From NCBI GenBank assembly GCA_014871385.1, contig CM026433.1, forward strand, positions 5,209,823-5,273,822: a DNA stretch of 64,000 nucleotides, in the 5' to 3' direction. The first letter of the stretch is position 1. Each line of letters opens with the position of its first letter. This DNA is from Ceratodon purpureus (taxonomy: Eukaryota > Streptophyta > Bryopsida > Pseudoditrichales > Ditrichaceae). The notes under the pieces are model-generated. The model saw nothing but the letters and a program-made list of their open reading frames with translations. It was not told where the DNA came from and ran no database searches. Below, piece after piece: positions 48,752-61,369 of the stretch. A program made the translations under genes and the position numbers.

Positions 48752-49920
48752 CGTCTCCGGAATATATCAACGACGTAATCTTTTCATCTTTGCAAGCAGG
48801 CTCGAGGACGTCATTTCCAAAAGATGATTTCTCACGACACGTCATTTCCCGTTCCGATTAACTACATCAGTGACATGATATGCTGCATCACAATATACCC
48901 TAGGGCACACCTGAACAAAAGCGGATTTCGAACTGCCTCCTGTTGCCCTGCCAAACAAAAACCAAAAACAATGCATACATGAATCGAAAACCCTTCAGAG
49001 GATGAAAATTCCCTGAAAGCTCGACAAATAGTCCAAATTTTCTCTTCTTCACACCTACAGCACCAAGTAGGAAAAAACCATCAAGTCTCTCAATTCCCCA
49101 CCTTGAACTACAATGCAAACCATAACACTCCCACCCCTGAATGCTCCAAGGAATCACATTCAAGCAGACCAATCAGACTTACCACATCACCACAAGGAAC
49201 AACACTTCAGAGGCACAGATTCACAAGTCTAAAACTTCCACAAAACGCAACAATTCTCAAAAAAATAAAAAATTCAAAGAACTCCACAAACAAACCAAAA
49301 AATAAAAATAAAAAAAAAAATCCATAAGAACTCGAAAAGAACTCCAAAATAAAATAAAATTGAACTCCTCCACCCACATTCTCCTCTCAATACAAAAAAA
49401 CTCACCAACATACCCAAACTCCAAAAAAATCATCACCATCCCAAAAACTCATCCAAAACGAAGAAAAGCAAAAAAAGCACCCGCACCTGATACTGGAGAC
49501 GACCCATGTACGAAAAATTATCGCAATCGAACGTAACCCAGGCGACGAGAGTCTGCTCTGGCTATCATAGTTTTGATCGAAGAGACTGTGATCATCATGG
49601 TTTCACTTTGGGCATGAGAAGTCCAGAGAGAGAGGGAGGTGGGGTGATCGGTTGGAGAGTGGGGGTGATCGGGGGAGGGGGAGGGGGTGGTGAGGAGGTG
49701 AGGTGGTGTGGAGGAGTGGGCAAGGGGTGGCTATGGCGTAACTGCCTTGGGCGGGGCTGCAACGGAGGTGGCTGAGTCGTGCAGGAGTTGTGCGTGGAGT
49801 TGGCGGGAGCGTGGCGGGACGGGCCTTCGGTTTGCGCGCGCTCTCTCAAATCTTCCCCCACTCCCCGCGAACGCTCTTGTTCGACTGGCGGGAACTGCTT
49901 CAGGGAACGGGATGGAAGAC
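48752..49920. promoter_or_regulatory. Upstream region of CDC7: A/C-rich stretch and G-rich tract
   Basis: From about 49100 to 49490 the plus strand is very poor in G. From 49620 to 49800 it becomes G-rich, with runs such as GGGGGAGGGGGAGGGGGTGG near 49672 that could form a G-quadruplex. This switch probably marks leader and promoter of the divergently read CDC7 gene. No gene was recognised, and a proline-rich minus-strand frame here reflects the G-runs. Confidence 0.45.
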
Positions 49921-49924
49921 GAGG

Positions 49925-50075
49925 TGGAGGATGAGACTTGAGGAGATGGAGGATGAGACTTGAGGACGAGATGAGACTTGAGGACGAGATGGATGAGACT
50001 TGAGGAGGATGAGACTTGAGGACGAGATGGAGGATGAGACTTGAGGACGGAGGATGGAGGATGAGACTTGAGGGA
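49925..50075 (+). repeat. Minisatellite with ATGAGACTTGAGGA core, seven copies
   Basis: The core ATGAGACTTGAGG starts at 49931, 49953, 49971, 49993, 50009, 50033 and 50061, with 16-28 bp spacing filled by GAGGA/GACGAGATGG variants. The related serine-rich minus-strand frame is a by-product. It lies at the junction between balanced DNA and the very AT-rich polygalacturonase region. Confidence 0.75.
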
Positions 50076-50458
50076 CGAGAAGATGCTGGACAAGACTGAG
50101 GACGGGGTGGAGGACGGCTGATAGGGCTGAATTGGGGACGGCGTCGGGGAGCCTGTTGGTCAGTGTTACCTGGTTGAGTCCACCTGGTCGGGAGGAGGTC
50201 GAGGTGATTTTAGCTCTATAATTTAAATGTAATTAATATTTTTTTATTAAATTTTTATGTGTTTCAGTGAACATAGATATGAATGAAGATAAACTGAATT
50301 AAATTTTTATGTATATTTTTAATTTTTTTTAATTTTAAAAAACAAAAAACAATAAAATTTTATTTATTTATATGATTTTAAATAATATAGTTCATTGTAA
50401 ATAAATATATGTATTTTAAATAATATTATTTTTTAATGAATATAATCTATTATATAAC

Positions 50459-52779
50459 TTAGTTTTCTAAACAACTCTTAGGTTCAACTGAAAGTGCAGT
50501 GCCACGAGCGCTTGTACATGTCATTGTGACTGGTTCTTCGGAATTGACTCGTGTAAGTTTGATATTTTTCATTTGTATGTTGATACATGGAACTTCTTCA
50601 TTACAGTCCAATGTTATAGCCTCCTCGTTGGTTGATGTTCCATAGATGTCGGTGAAAAAAACATTAGAAACTTTGACTCCCTTTTTCTGTATACAATAAC
50701 AAAATATATATTAAAAATATGTTGAATAAATATTAAAAAATAGCTTATAAAAATAAAAATAAAATAAACAATTATTTAAAAGTGTAAAAAAACTTACAGA
50801 ATCTTTACAACTTCCTTGTGAATGTGGACAATAATCTTGATCAATGACAATAGGATTTCTAACATTTATCATTTTGATGTTAGAAAATGTGAAATCTTCA
50901 GCAACACCTTGGCCTCCCTATAATACATCAAAAAAATTTGTCACATTTTAATATTTAAATATCAACATACTATTTTAAATAATGAAAGTAATTTATTTTT
51001 ATTTTTATAATCATCAAATAACGAATAAACATATAATTATAAATAAAGTTAAATAAATTAGTTTAAACATACCGCCCATGTTTTAATGCGTAGACCGTTG
51101 GTTGTTTCTTCAAGAACAGAGTTTGACACCTCCACATCTGTTACTCTTTCTACTTCACCATGGTCTTTGCCCAAACTTCCAATACTACAACCAACAATTT
51201 AAAAAATTTAAATCACTATAAGTTGAAAACATTATTAATTCAAAAAATCAATTATTTTAATTATTTTAATAAAATGTTATTTAATGTATCATATTTTTGA
51301 AAAAATAGAAAAATTACCTTATACCATGGCATCCTACACCACAATACATATTGTTGATTTTAATATTTGAATTTTTTTTTCCAATGGATACACAATCATC
51401 ACCTGTAAAATAAATTTAAAAATTAGTTTTTAAATTATATTTATAACAATACTCAATAAAATATATATATATATATTTTTATACAATATATAATATTATT
51501 TTTTAAATTAAAAGTAAGATAAAATACTTACCAGTTTTTACATTTGAATTTCGAATAATCATGTTCGTACACACATTTAGATGAATCCCATCAGTATTTG
51601 GAGAATCCGGAGGTGCTTCAATTGTAATAGAATCAACCAGTCCATTATTTGAATCAGAAAATACAAAATGTTTTTGTTGACTGTCAACAAATTTAACTCC
51701 TGTTATTGTGCAATCATCACATTTTGAAAATAATACAGCCTACAACATCAAAATATAAAAGTTAATATATATTGTAAAATTATTTTACTTTATTTGATTA
51801 TATAATTAAGTTTAAAAATAAAATATTTATTGATTTTAAATTCAAACTCAAAAATCAAAAGATTAAAATGTAATTCAAACATAAATACAAATTCAATTTA
51901 AAAATAAAATTTAAAAAGATATGAAATAAAAAATCTTACAGTTGGGGCTCTTTTACATTTTTTCTTCTGTTTGCAAGACCACCAATTTTGACCTTGTCCA
52001 TTAAATGTTCCTTTGCCAGAAACAATTAAATTTGACATTTCTTCAAATACAATCCAATTTAAACCTTTACCTTTCCAAGCATCCATAGATTTTGGTGCTT
52101 TAATTTCTCCATCAAGCTTTTGAAAACATCAAAAATCAATAAAATCAGTAGATAATAGAAATCATTTAAAAAAATATTGATATTAATATTAATTAAAAAA
52201 AATAAAATGTTGATTTTTACTTTTAAACATATTTCAATTAATAAATGAAAATAATGCTTTAAATAATTACCTGAAAATTTGTTCTTCCTTTACATAATCC
52301 TGAAAATGTTATTGGATTTACAAGAAAAGTATGTCCTATTGGTACTTCAAGGATTCCATCTTGAGTTGCACATACATCTTTCCAAGCTTTTTCAAAAGCC
52401 TGCACATACGTAGTGTACAATAAATTTAATGATGTAAGATAAAATTAAAAATCTTTAAATTTAAAATTTTTGATAATATTATTTTTAAAAAATTAAAATT
52501 TTATTAAAATATTAAATATATATATTTTTAATTAACTTAAAACTTCCATTAAAAACCAAAGTAAATGTAATTAAATGAGTTTTACAATAAAAAGTAAAAA
52601 CTTACTTCGGTGTCATCATGGTCACCATCACCAACAGCACCGTAGGATAAAACATTAAATCCCTTGCTGTATAAATATCTAGCTTCTGAAACCTGGACAA
52701 AACCAGATCCAACTAATAACAAAAATATAAAAACCAACTTCAAAGGACGACTCTGAACTTCAAGTGAAAAGAAATCCAT
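50459..52779 (-). CDS. Polygalacturonase (GH28), secreted
   Basis: Eight minus-strand exons (52779-52606, 52399-52271, 52116-51940, 51739-51532, 51402-51318, 51184-51073, 50917-50798, 50686-50459) close in one frame of 410 residues, normal for plant enzymes. A short N-terminus with a hydrophobic core (residues 14-25) is a signal peptide, and FNVLSYGAVGDG begins the mature domain. Catalytic and substrate motifs are NTDG (208-211), GDDC (230-233), the His motif in CGVGCHGISIGS (253-256) and RIKT (290-293). GH28 enzymes hydrolyse alpha-1,4-galacturonan of pectin in the cell wall. In most plants the His motif reads CGPGHGIS; here a Cys stands between Gly and His and makes the loop one residue longer. 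All key Asp, His, Arg and Lys are kept, so activity is likely but not certain. The introns are extremely AT-rich. Confidence 0.93.
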
Positions 52780-53086
52780 TGTAAAAATACTCAACTTCAG
52801 AATATAAACAAAATATAACTCAATAAACTCAAATATATATGATATATATTTATTATATAAACAGAAATAAAACACTGTGACTTACAAATGAAAATGAACC
52901 TTATATACTCAAAAAACTCATACAAGTAAAAGTTAATTAAAAGTTCAACCTTCTTTTTAAAATTATACTTCTTTTTATCCATATAAGTAAAATCCATCTA
53001 TATCTATATCTAAAAATAAAATAAAATCCAAGCTTTTATTAACACCGCATAATATAAAAAAGCCAACCCCGGAAATTGAAGTTGAT

Positions 53087-53158
53087 ACCCTTCCATGAAA
53101 CCTATCCAACACCCTTCCATGAAACCTATCCAACACCCTTCCATGAAACCTATCCAAT
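53087..53158 (+). repeat. Three perfect 24-bp direct repeats
   Basis: A 24-bp unit beginning ACCCTTCCATGAAACC is present at 53087, 53111 and 53135, identical except for the last base of the third. It lies between the polygalacturonase promoter side and the GC-rich start of the PLD region. Confidence 0.85.
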
Positions 53159-53690
53159 ACCTTCCAAATCCATTACAAATAAACATTAAAAAAACTGAGA
53201 AAGCTAAAACATTATTGCATTGAAGAACACAACCTTTACCTGAACATTCCCAGACGAGGTCACCCGAACAGTGCCCTTTGCCAAGCGGAAGGCACCACGC
53301 GCGACGAGTGGAAGCCCAAATCCCCAAAAAAACAACCAAAATCCTAGATTCCCCACCTCCAGATCCACACCGCGGTTACATGGCGTGCCCCGGGGCTGGA
53401 GCAACCCCGATGCGCCACCACGCGCGACCTGCTGGACAGACGGGCGATGAGTCGAGAGGGTTTGCCGGGCGATCCTCGCTTTTGCAGCGCAGAAGGGTAG
53501 CTGGACCTCGACTCCATCACGTAGCGGATGCCACTTGCCCTTGCCGAGCGTGGAGCGGAGCCAGGGTTTGGAGCTTGGAGGCACTGCTTCGAGGTGCGCA
53601 TCGGCACGACTCGCGGTGTCATTCTGCGGATTGGCTTTACGAGCATTAAATCCGTGTCGTTTCGTTGTCTGTGCGTTGGTTTGGATCTAT
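53159..53690. other. GC-rich island, likely start region of the PLD alpha transcript
   Basis: About 53220-53640 is clearly richer in C and G than the DNA on its left, with several CGCG sites and long open frames on both strands, as expected of a promoter island or first untranslated exon. No protein domain was recognised in those frames. Confidence 0.4.
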
Positions 53691-55157
53691 TTTAATTGCT
53701 GCATGCTCTTTTCGCAGGTCGGAGGAAGGGAGGGTTTCCGCATTTGGAGTTGCTGGAGAGCGAAGCGCTGGTGTGCGGGTTTGAGGTAAGCGATGATGAT
53801 TGGAATGGTATTGGTTTCCGGTCTGATCAACTTGCGGTTGTGTGATGATGTTTTTGGACGATGTTTGAGGAATGGAGTGGTACGGCGCCGTGGCTAGTTC
53901 GGGTGCGATGTCGGTGCTAGATATGGCGTTTCGGTGTTTGGTTTCAGGTTTTTCGGATGTTGATTGGTGTGGCGTTTGGATCTGTTCTAATTGCTGTGTG
54001 TTTTTTTCTTGTCAGGATTGTTGTCGGGAGTGGGAGGGTTTGGACTTGATTCGTTGCTGGCATTTGGAACTCGTTGGAGTCGCGACGGAGTTGCGGGTTT
54101 GAGGTGAGCATTGGGAGGATTCATGTCAGTGTGTGTCAGTGTGTGTCAGCCGTTTGGAAGAGTTTTGTGAAGATCGGATATGGTATAAGAATTTGGATGA
54201 TTTTTGAGAATTAGAAAGATATGGTGCGGTTTAGAAGCGTGTGCTAGCTGCGGCGTTTTAGTATCTTATGCGAAGCTGTGGGAAGGAGTGGTGTCATTGT
54301 GCTTCTTAGGTTTTTGGGAAGGACCGCTGGTCTTTTCGTTTTTGTAAGCAGCCTGCACTTGAAGTATGATGATATTTGAGAAGTACTGGAGATTTTTAGT
54401 TTAGTAGTACTAGGTAGTTTGGGTGTCTGTGTTTTACGGGTGGAGCACAGCTATGGCGTATCATTATTTGATTTCATTTTTCCGTTTCCAAGAGAAGTTG
54501 AAGATAAGGATGACGTCAATTATTGCACAGAGCCTAATGTGTCTATATTATATACTTAAGGAAATCTTTGTTTGAGTACGACGGCGTTACTTCTTATTTA
54601 AATCTGTTTCAAAAATTATCTGGATTAGTTAGAAGTTTGTCCGAAACTAGATGTCGGCGAAACCGCAGATCCGTTTTCTTTTGAGTCCCGCGCTCTGCTC
54701 GACTGAGACGCTTGACTAGGGATTTGAGCCAGGGGTTAAAGTAGGTCGGAAGATGGCCGTTGGCTGTGAATGTACGTACATGCTTCCTCAAACCCGGTTA
54801 GTACGGGTTCGATGTCTTCAAAGGGACAGCTTCTCTGTTCGCGGATTAACAGTCATGTGAAAGAGTTGGTAATCTAGGTGGTTCTGGAAGTTGAGTGCGG
54901 TGGTTTCCGCGTACCGGCAATGTTGCCAACGAATTACGATGCACTTTAGGCCGTCTTATCGAGTTTAAATTTCTTTGATTTGATCGTGCAGATTTCATGG
55001 CTTTAGCGAGTAGGTAGTTTTAGAGGTTTAGATTCCTTTCTAATTCAGCTACGTGAGCCAGGTTCTTAAATCACCAACTCTGTTATGTTTGTGCAGGTCA
55101 ACAGAAGGGGGTTGATCAGTTCATAGAGCAGGCACCGCCGACCGATTAAAAGGCACC
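53691..55157 (+). other. Duplicated 5' untranslated exons and leader introns of PLD alpha
   Basis: Two exon-like blocks have related borders. One is 53718-53785, after a TTTTCGCAG acceptor, and the other is 54016-54103, after CTTGTCAG. Both end GCGGGTTTGAG followed by GTAAGC or GTGAGC. Their upstream introns also match (TTTGGATCTATTTTAATTGC and TTTGGATCTGTTCTAATTGC). A further acceptor at 55096 (TTTGTGCAG) leads to a 61-base leader before the ATG at 55158. Use of these exons in transcripts is inferred. Confidence 0.5.
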
Positions 55158-58100
55158 ATGGCGAAGTACTTGCTACATGGGACCTTGCTTGTTAAAATAC
55201 ACGATGCCGAAAATCTTATGAACCAAGAGCGCAAGTCGGGTAAAGCTCCCGGATTTCTCAGAAAGGTTCGAACTGATCTGATAAACTCGAAGCTTGTGAC
55301 GAGAGTCAATTGCAAGTTTAGACCACTGTTAGAATATGCTGTTGAATTCCTTCGGGCCATGAACGGGATGATGGATCCAAAGGCACTTTGTTAAATTGCC
55401 GTTTTTGGACTCACTTTGTGATGTTGGTACGAGTCTTGATCTTTGTCCTCTTAAACTGTATCATCATGGGACTGTTTATGTTATAGTTTGAGTTATGACT
55501 TCTCTATTCAACTACTCCTTTGTAAGTAACGAGAGACTTTGTGGAGATTTCATTCATCTCACAACACAATCTCTGTTTCCTATTCCACATACATATAGTT
55601 CTTTACGGTTTTCTGCTTCTTAATTTTAATGGCACGAGTTGAAATACGTAAAAGTAGGATTAAGAAGATGATTTCGGCAATCTAGTTCTGAATGAACTAA
55701 TCATGTGACTTATTTTAGAACCGGCACTCTTTATTTCTTGTATTAAACATGTCGAGATGAATTTATGACCACAGCTTATCGAGACATCGGAAGAGGTTCT
55801 GAGGATGGGCAAAGGTCAGAGTCAATATTATGCCACCGTGGATTTGGGAGAGACTAGAGTTGGGCGCACGCGTGTTTTGGAAGGGGAACCTAAAGATCCA
55901 GTTTGGAACGAGACATTTCGCATATACTGCGCACATACGGTGTCCCAAGTGGTAGTTTCCATCAAGGATGCTGCTATTGTGGGTACCACTGTGGTTGGCC
56001 GAGTAAAGGTTCCAGTTATTGATCTTCTCTCAGGCAGGCATTCTTCTTTTCTCGTTTCTTACGTTTCCTTCATAGCTCGCTAAGCGTGTTCTTCAATGGC
56101 ACGCAATCCTCTATGACGTAGTGAGGAAAGACTTGCACGAGCTTGGCGTCCGTTGAGTCATTGCTGCTGTGCATGAATTATGGATACCCGATATTTGTAG
56201 TTATCGTATTTGTTGTGCTTGCTGTCTTAGGCTCTTGTATAATATATTTTGATTATCTCTCCATTTACTATCCTGGAACTTTCTCGGCCTGCTCGTTGAC
56301 AAACCATTTGTTTCGGCAGGGAGAAAGATCGAGAGCTCGTATCCACTCATCAATGACCATACCGGCTTGATCAAAGATGCTCATATACGGTTTTCTTTAC
56401 AGTTTTTTGACGCGGCACGTGACCCACACTGGGGGAGAGGTGTTTTGGATTCACAGAATCCAGGCATACCAAATTGCTACTTCCCACAAAGAAAAGGTTG
56501 CCGTGTAACCTTGTACCAGGATGCTCACATGGCTGACAACTTTCTTCCTAACATTTACCTAGCCAACAATCAGGTCTATCAACCCACTCGTTGTTGGGAA
56601 GACGTCTTTGAAGCGATTTACAATGCACAGAAATTGATCTATATAACAGGTTGGTCAGTCTACACCGAAATCAAACTTGTTCGAGACCCCAGAAGGCAAG
56701 TGCCAGGTGATGAGGGTTTGACGCTGGGGGAGCTCCTAAAGCGAAAGGCTGATCAGGGAGTGCGAGTGAACGTTATGGTCTGGGACGATAGGTCGTCCTT
56801 TTGGCTACGTCAGGTGGGTGTTATGACTACTCATGACGAAGAGACGGCGCTGTACTTCAAAGATAGCAATGTGAACTGTTTCCTGTGTCCGAGGAACGCT
56901 GACAGCAGCCTGACCCTACTCCAGTCTGCCCAAATTGGGGGCCTTTTCACACATCACCAGAAGTCAGTGATTGTGGATGCACCTCTACCCGGAGCCGGAG
57001 CCTACTCGCCCGGACGAAGGATTGTCAGTTTTGTGGGAGGGCTTGACCTCTGCGACGGTCGCTATGATACCCAATACCACTCTCTGTTTCGTACCCTTGA
57101 TACGACGCACGCAACTGATTTCCATCAGGTGTTTCCTGGTGGTTCCGCTGAATGTGGGGGACCTCGTGAGCCTTGGCATGATATTCACTCGAGATTGGAA
57201 GGTCCAGTTGCTTGGGATGTTCTTTACAACTTTGAACAAAGATGGCGCAAGCAGGCTGGGAGAAGCCGAGAAGCTGCTCTTCTGCCCATCCGTGAGATTG
57301 GACTTGTTCCAGAAACTGTCACTACTGAGGAAGATCCCGAGACCTGGAACGTGCAGCTGTTTCGCTCCATCGATGCAGGTACGGTTCTTTTATTAATCTT
57401 GTTGTTCTTGCAGAACTTCAGGATTGATGGTCTGAAATTAATGACAGTTGTATTTCACTACTTTTCATTCGATTTGCGCATCTAATCCTCTGATTGCAGT
57501 CTATCAAGAACATCATCATTGTGGTCTGTGGATGCTTACCTCTTGAGGAGCATGCGGAACCCGTATACAGTGTTTTAGGATTTATTCTTCTTTCTGTTGG
57601 ATGTTTGCAGGAGCTGCTTTTGGTTTTCCGGATAACCCTGACGACGCTGCAGAGCAGGGGTTGATAAGCGGGAAAGATAATACAATCGACCGTAGTATTC
57701 AGCACGCTTACATCAACGCCATCAGGCGCGCAAGGAATTTCATTTATATAGAGAATCAGTACTTTTTGGGTAGCAGTTTTGGCTGGGAATCCAAGCAGGA
57801 GGCTGGGGCTTACAATCTCATTCCCATGGAGCTCGTTCGTAAGATTGTGACTAAAATCGAAGCTGGTGAACGCTTCACGGTGTATATCGTGGTTCCATTG
57901 TATCCGGAAGGCATTCCTGAAAGCCAATCAGTCCAAGCTATTCTGGACTGGCAGAGGAGGACATTTCAAATGATGTACAAAGAGATAGCAATTGCATTGA
58001 ATTCAAAGGGGATATATGACCAGCACCCCAGAGAATACCTTACTGTGTTTTTCTTAGGCAACCGCGAAACTCGTTTAGCAGATGAACATGTGCCGACGAA

Positions 58101-59086
58101 GGCACTTCCCGAAGATCCGTACTACAGATCTGCCCAGGAGAAGCGCCGTTTCATGATCTATGTGCACTCAAAGATGATGATCGGTACGTCTCACTTTTTT
58201 TCACTTTTTCTCACTCTCTTCGAATCAATGCTTGTGCTATCTATTTGGTATCTCTTGAGGGATCGGTTAGCTTCTTAGCAGTTGAGAAAGGATTCCTTTA
58301 CGTCTTACACTTTATGCTCTTCTTATTCGATCGCACTGGAACACCTCATTTGGCTATTTGACAGAGATTTGATAGCTTTCAGTTAAAGTCACTACTGTGC
58401 TTTGCGAATCTAAGTTTATTTCTCGTGCTCTGGGTTTGCTTCGCACCTAAGATCTTTGAAGTTCTATACCACTTTTGAGTTCTTTTATGTTTATATTCTC
58501 CTTGAAGAAAATACTATTATTGTACTTGTTCGTTTGCTATCCTGTTATTTAGAAATGACCCAATTCATGTCAATAGGTCTATTGACAACAGCACTGTACG
58601 AATCTGCTTACGTATCTTGCTCCTCTTTCGTGACATTGTGTTTTGTTGTCGGCAGTTGATGACGAATACATAATCGTGGGTTCTGCCAATATAAACGAAA
58701 GATCTTTGAATGGTGCACGCGACTCCGAAATTGCCATGGGATCATATCAGCCTTACCACCTTGCAACCGACAGCCCTGCAGCTGGCCAGATCCACGGCTT
58801 CCGAATGGCATTGTGGTTCGAGCACGCCGGCTTCCTTGACAACAGTTTTCTGAAACCATGGAGCTTGGAGTGCATTCGTAGATTGAACCAACGAGCGGAT
58901 GAGCTTTGGGAACTTTGGGCTCAAGACGAGGTCGTTGATCTACCGGGACACCTGCTGGCCTATCCTTACGCTGTTGGCCGCGATGGCTCCATTTCAGATA
59001 AGCGAGGCTTTGAGTTAATCCCCGACACCAAGGCCAAGGTGCTTGGAACCACATCCTACGCACTCCCTGAAATTCTAACCACTTGA
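55158..59086 (+). CDS. PLDA: Phospholipase D alpha (C2-PLD)
   Basis: Five exons, 55158-55265, 55775-56033, 56320-57378, 57611-58183 and 58656-59086, give one frame of 809 residues, the standard PLD alpha length. [10 protein letters not shown] to about residue 140 is the C2 domain ([30 protein letters not shown]), which binds calcium and membrane. Two HxKxxxxD catalytic motifs follow: HQKSVIVD near residue 335 and HSKMMIVD near 661, with [15 protein letters not shown] after the second. [12 protein letters not shown] and [13 protein letters not shown] are further conserved blocks. The enzyme hydrolyses phospholipids such as phosphatidylcholine to phosphatidic acid in stress and abscisic acid signalling. 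Intron 2 has no usable GT donor; the frame closes only with a GC donor after CTCTCAG (56034), so it appears to be a GC-AG intron. Exon 1 ends at AAG|GTTCGA. Confidence 0.95.
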
Positions 59087-59888
59087 GCCTCACAGGAGGA
59101 AATTTTGGGAGTGCGCTTAGTCGCCACGGCATTAGACAGGGAGCCCTGGCGTTGGACCTTTCAGGTATTGCGTGTTGTGAGACATGATCTTAGACCGTAG
59201 CATGAAGGTGGATCTGGTAATCCCGAGTTTGTGCTTCTGTTCAAGTCTACAAAGCCGGCAGCATGGGAAGGAAGTTGTTAGTCCTCGTATCTCCAACCTC
59301 GACATCGGATTCCAGTGGAGGTTGGGATTGTTGAATTTGTCATTTTATTTGATTTTTATCCTTGACTAGCACCAGACAGCTGTGAGCTCTCTTCTGGAAC
59401 TCATTTTGTACAGCATATGCTTGTTTATTACTCTTTCTTGGAAAAGAGATGGACTTTGTAATACTTTGTGAATGTCAGTGTATAATCAGAAGTGTGCGAA
59501 ACGGAAATGAGCCTGGATGACGGTCTTGCCTACCCAATATACGTGTACATTTTATTATTTCAAATAGAGTTTTAGTACAGAAGAGAGATTAGCACTTGTC
59601 CACTTTTGGATGAAGGTTTTGAGTGATTAATTTCCTGTATGCTTAAAATAAAATGTTTATGTAATGCAAAACACAAATTAAAAGTGAAATAAAGGCCAAT
59701 AGTGTCACAAAGGGTGAAGATTGAATGGAAATATAGTGTTGCAAAATATAAATTGAACGGTAATGAAGCACCTGTGAAAATCATTAAGTCTTCAGAGTTT
59801 TTACATTTAATATTTCTATACAAATTTTAGAAGAAACTTAGTTTTTCTCTTGGTTTCATGTTTCTTTTGTGTTTGAAAAATTGTAACC
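59087..59888. other. PLD alpha 3' untranslated region and AT-rich spacer
   Basis: The first few hundred bases have balanced composition and read as 3' untranslated sequence. From about 59560 on the DNA is AT-rich, with AATAAA near 59648. No gene was recognised. Confidence 0.45.
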
Positions 59889-60317
59889 ATGAAAGGGAAG
59901 TGGATTGTTTTGAAGACAGAAGATAACCATGAATTTCATGTGATAAAGGTTACAATGAAGTCATTCTATTACCTATGGTGTCAAGTAAAATATTGATGAA
60001 GATTATTGAGTATTGTAAGCAACATGTTCCAAAAAGAACACTCAAATGAAGAATCTAAAGAAGAGTTATTAACTCGGGATGATGGTTATATGAAAGTAGA
60101 CCAACAAACATTATACGACCTCCTTATGACAGCTAATTATTTATACATTGGAGGCTTGTTGAACTTGGCATGTCAAGCCCTAGTTAATTTGATACACGAA
60201 ATGTCACATGAAGAAATCATAAGGTTCTTGAACATGTCACATAATATTGTAGAAGGTTGACTTCACACAAAAACATGAAGAAGAAATTAGAAAAGATTGT
60301 ATACTTGCCTTTCAATA
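59889..60317 (+). pseudogene. SKP1-like pseudogene, intronless
   Basis: Three frames in sequence order match SKP1. The first, from 59889, reads KWIVLKTEDNHEFHV and later MKIIEYCKQHV, like the family's ITLKSSDGETFEV and KVIEYCKKHV. The second, from 60006, reads MKVDQQTLYDLLMTANYLYI then GLLNLACQALVNLI, like MKVDQATLFELILAANYLNI. The third ends DFTQKHEEEIRKD, like DFTPEEEEEVRRE. At least one stop and two frameshifts separate them, so no SKP1 protein can be made. SKP1 links F-box proteins to cullin in SCF ubiquitin ligases. The lack of introns suggests a processed copy, but no poly-A tail or target duplication was identified. Confidence 0.75.
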
Positions 60318-61369
60318 ACCAAAATGGTATTTACATATTTTCTTGTAGTTGATAGCATTGAAGAATTTTGTATGTTTTATTAAGACCATGTAATATATAA
60401 TGAGAAACATGGTGGTGAATGAAAAGTAACTAGTAAACCAAAATTGATAAATGTACTTTTTCCATTGTAATATATACTCAAGTTACAATTGCTATAAAAC
60501 GCTTAATTTTAGGATTTTTTGAAACTTTTTTAATGGATTAAAAAGAAGACTTTGTAAAGTTCATTTAATTAGTGGAATACATATGTAATAAAGGTCATTT
60601 TCATGGTCTTAATGTAGATTTATTAAATATTCTTGTCAAAACAGTTCAACATGTAGTAGTTATTTAGATTTTCAACACATCTTTCTATTTCAAATCTTAT
60701 AAGGCCATTAATTTTATAAATTAATAGCTTGCTTATACTATAGATTTTTTTTGGGGAGTTTTTGCTTCAATAAAACCAAGGACCTTTGATAATTGAAGTA
60801 CAATTTGTGAGTGGATATTAATACACAAATGCTCTTGTTTGAATACATTATATTTTCAACTTTTAGTGGTGATTTTTCTAACAATACATATGTTGATTCA
60901 TATAAGGATTTCATGATTTCTTCTTATGAAGACCTAATCTATATATATTTTAAAAATAAGATAATAATATTGTCAAAGAAAAGATTAAGAGATGCAAATG
61001 TAAAACAATGATTTCATCAGCATAAAGTATTTTGTATTTGATTTTCATTCTTCATCTATGATCACCTAATTATAATGTATTTTATTATTCATATTCTTAT
61101 CTTAATATAGCTTAATAAAATTAAAATCACTACAAACAAGGATTCAGCACAATAATATCTAAGTTGTATAAACTCTAAACTCCCCAACAATATTTAAACT
61201 ATATAAACTCTAAAGTCCACACATTCATTGTCCAGTTCAAACATTAAAATATATTTAAACATTAGCATGAAAAGACATGACATTCATCAACTTGCCCAAT
61301 AATTACTTACAATGACTTAGTTATGATATTTTATTAAGGAATTTTTGTGTTCATTGTTGAATCAAACTT
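60318..61369. other. AT-rich intergenic DNA, no gene seen
   Basis: Very AT-rich with short open frames lacking domains. No structural RNA, repeat array or element ends were recognised. Confidence 0.5.

Noticed and set aside
49595-50093. Proline- and serine-rich minus-strand frames
   Set aside because: Products of the G-rich tract and the ATGAGACTTGAGG minisatellite.
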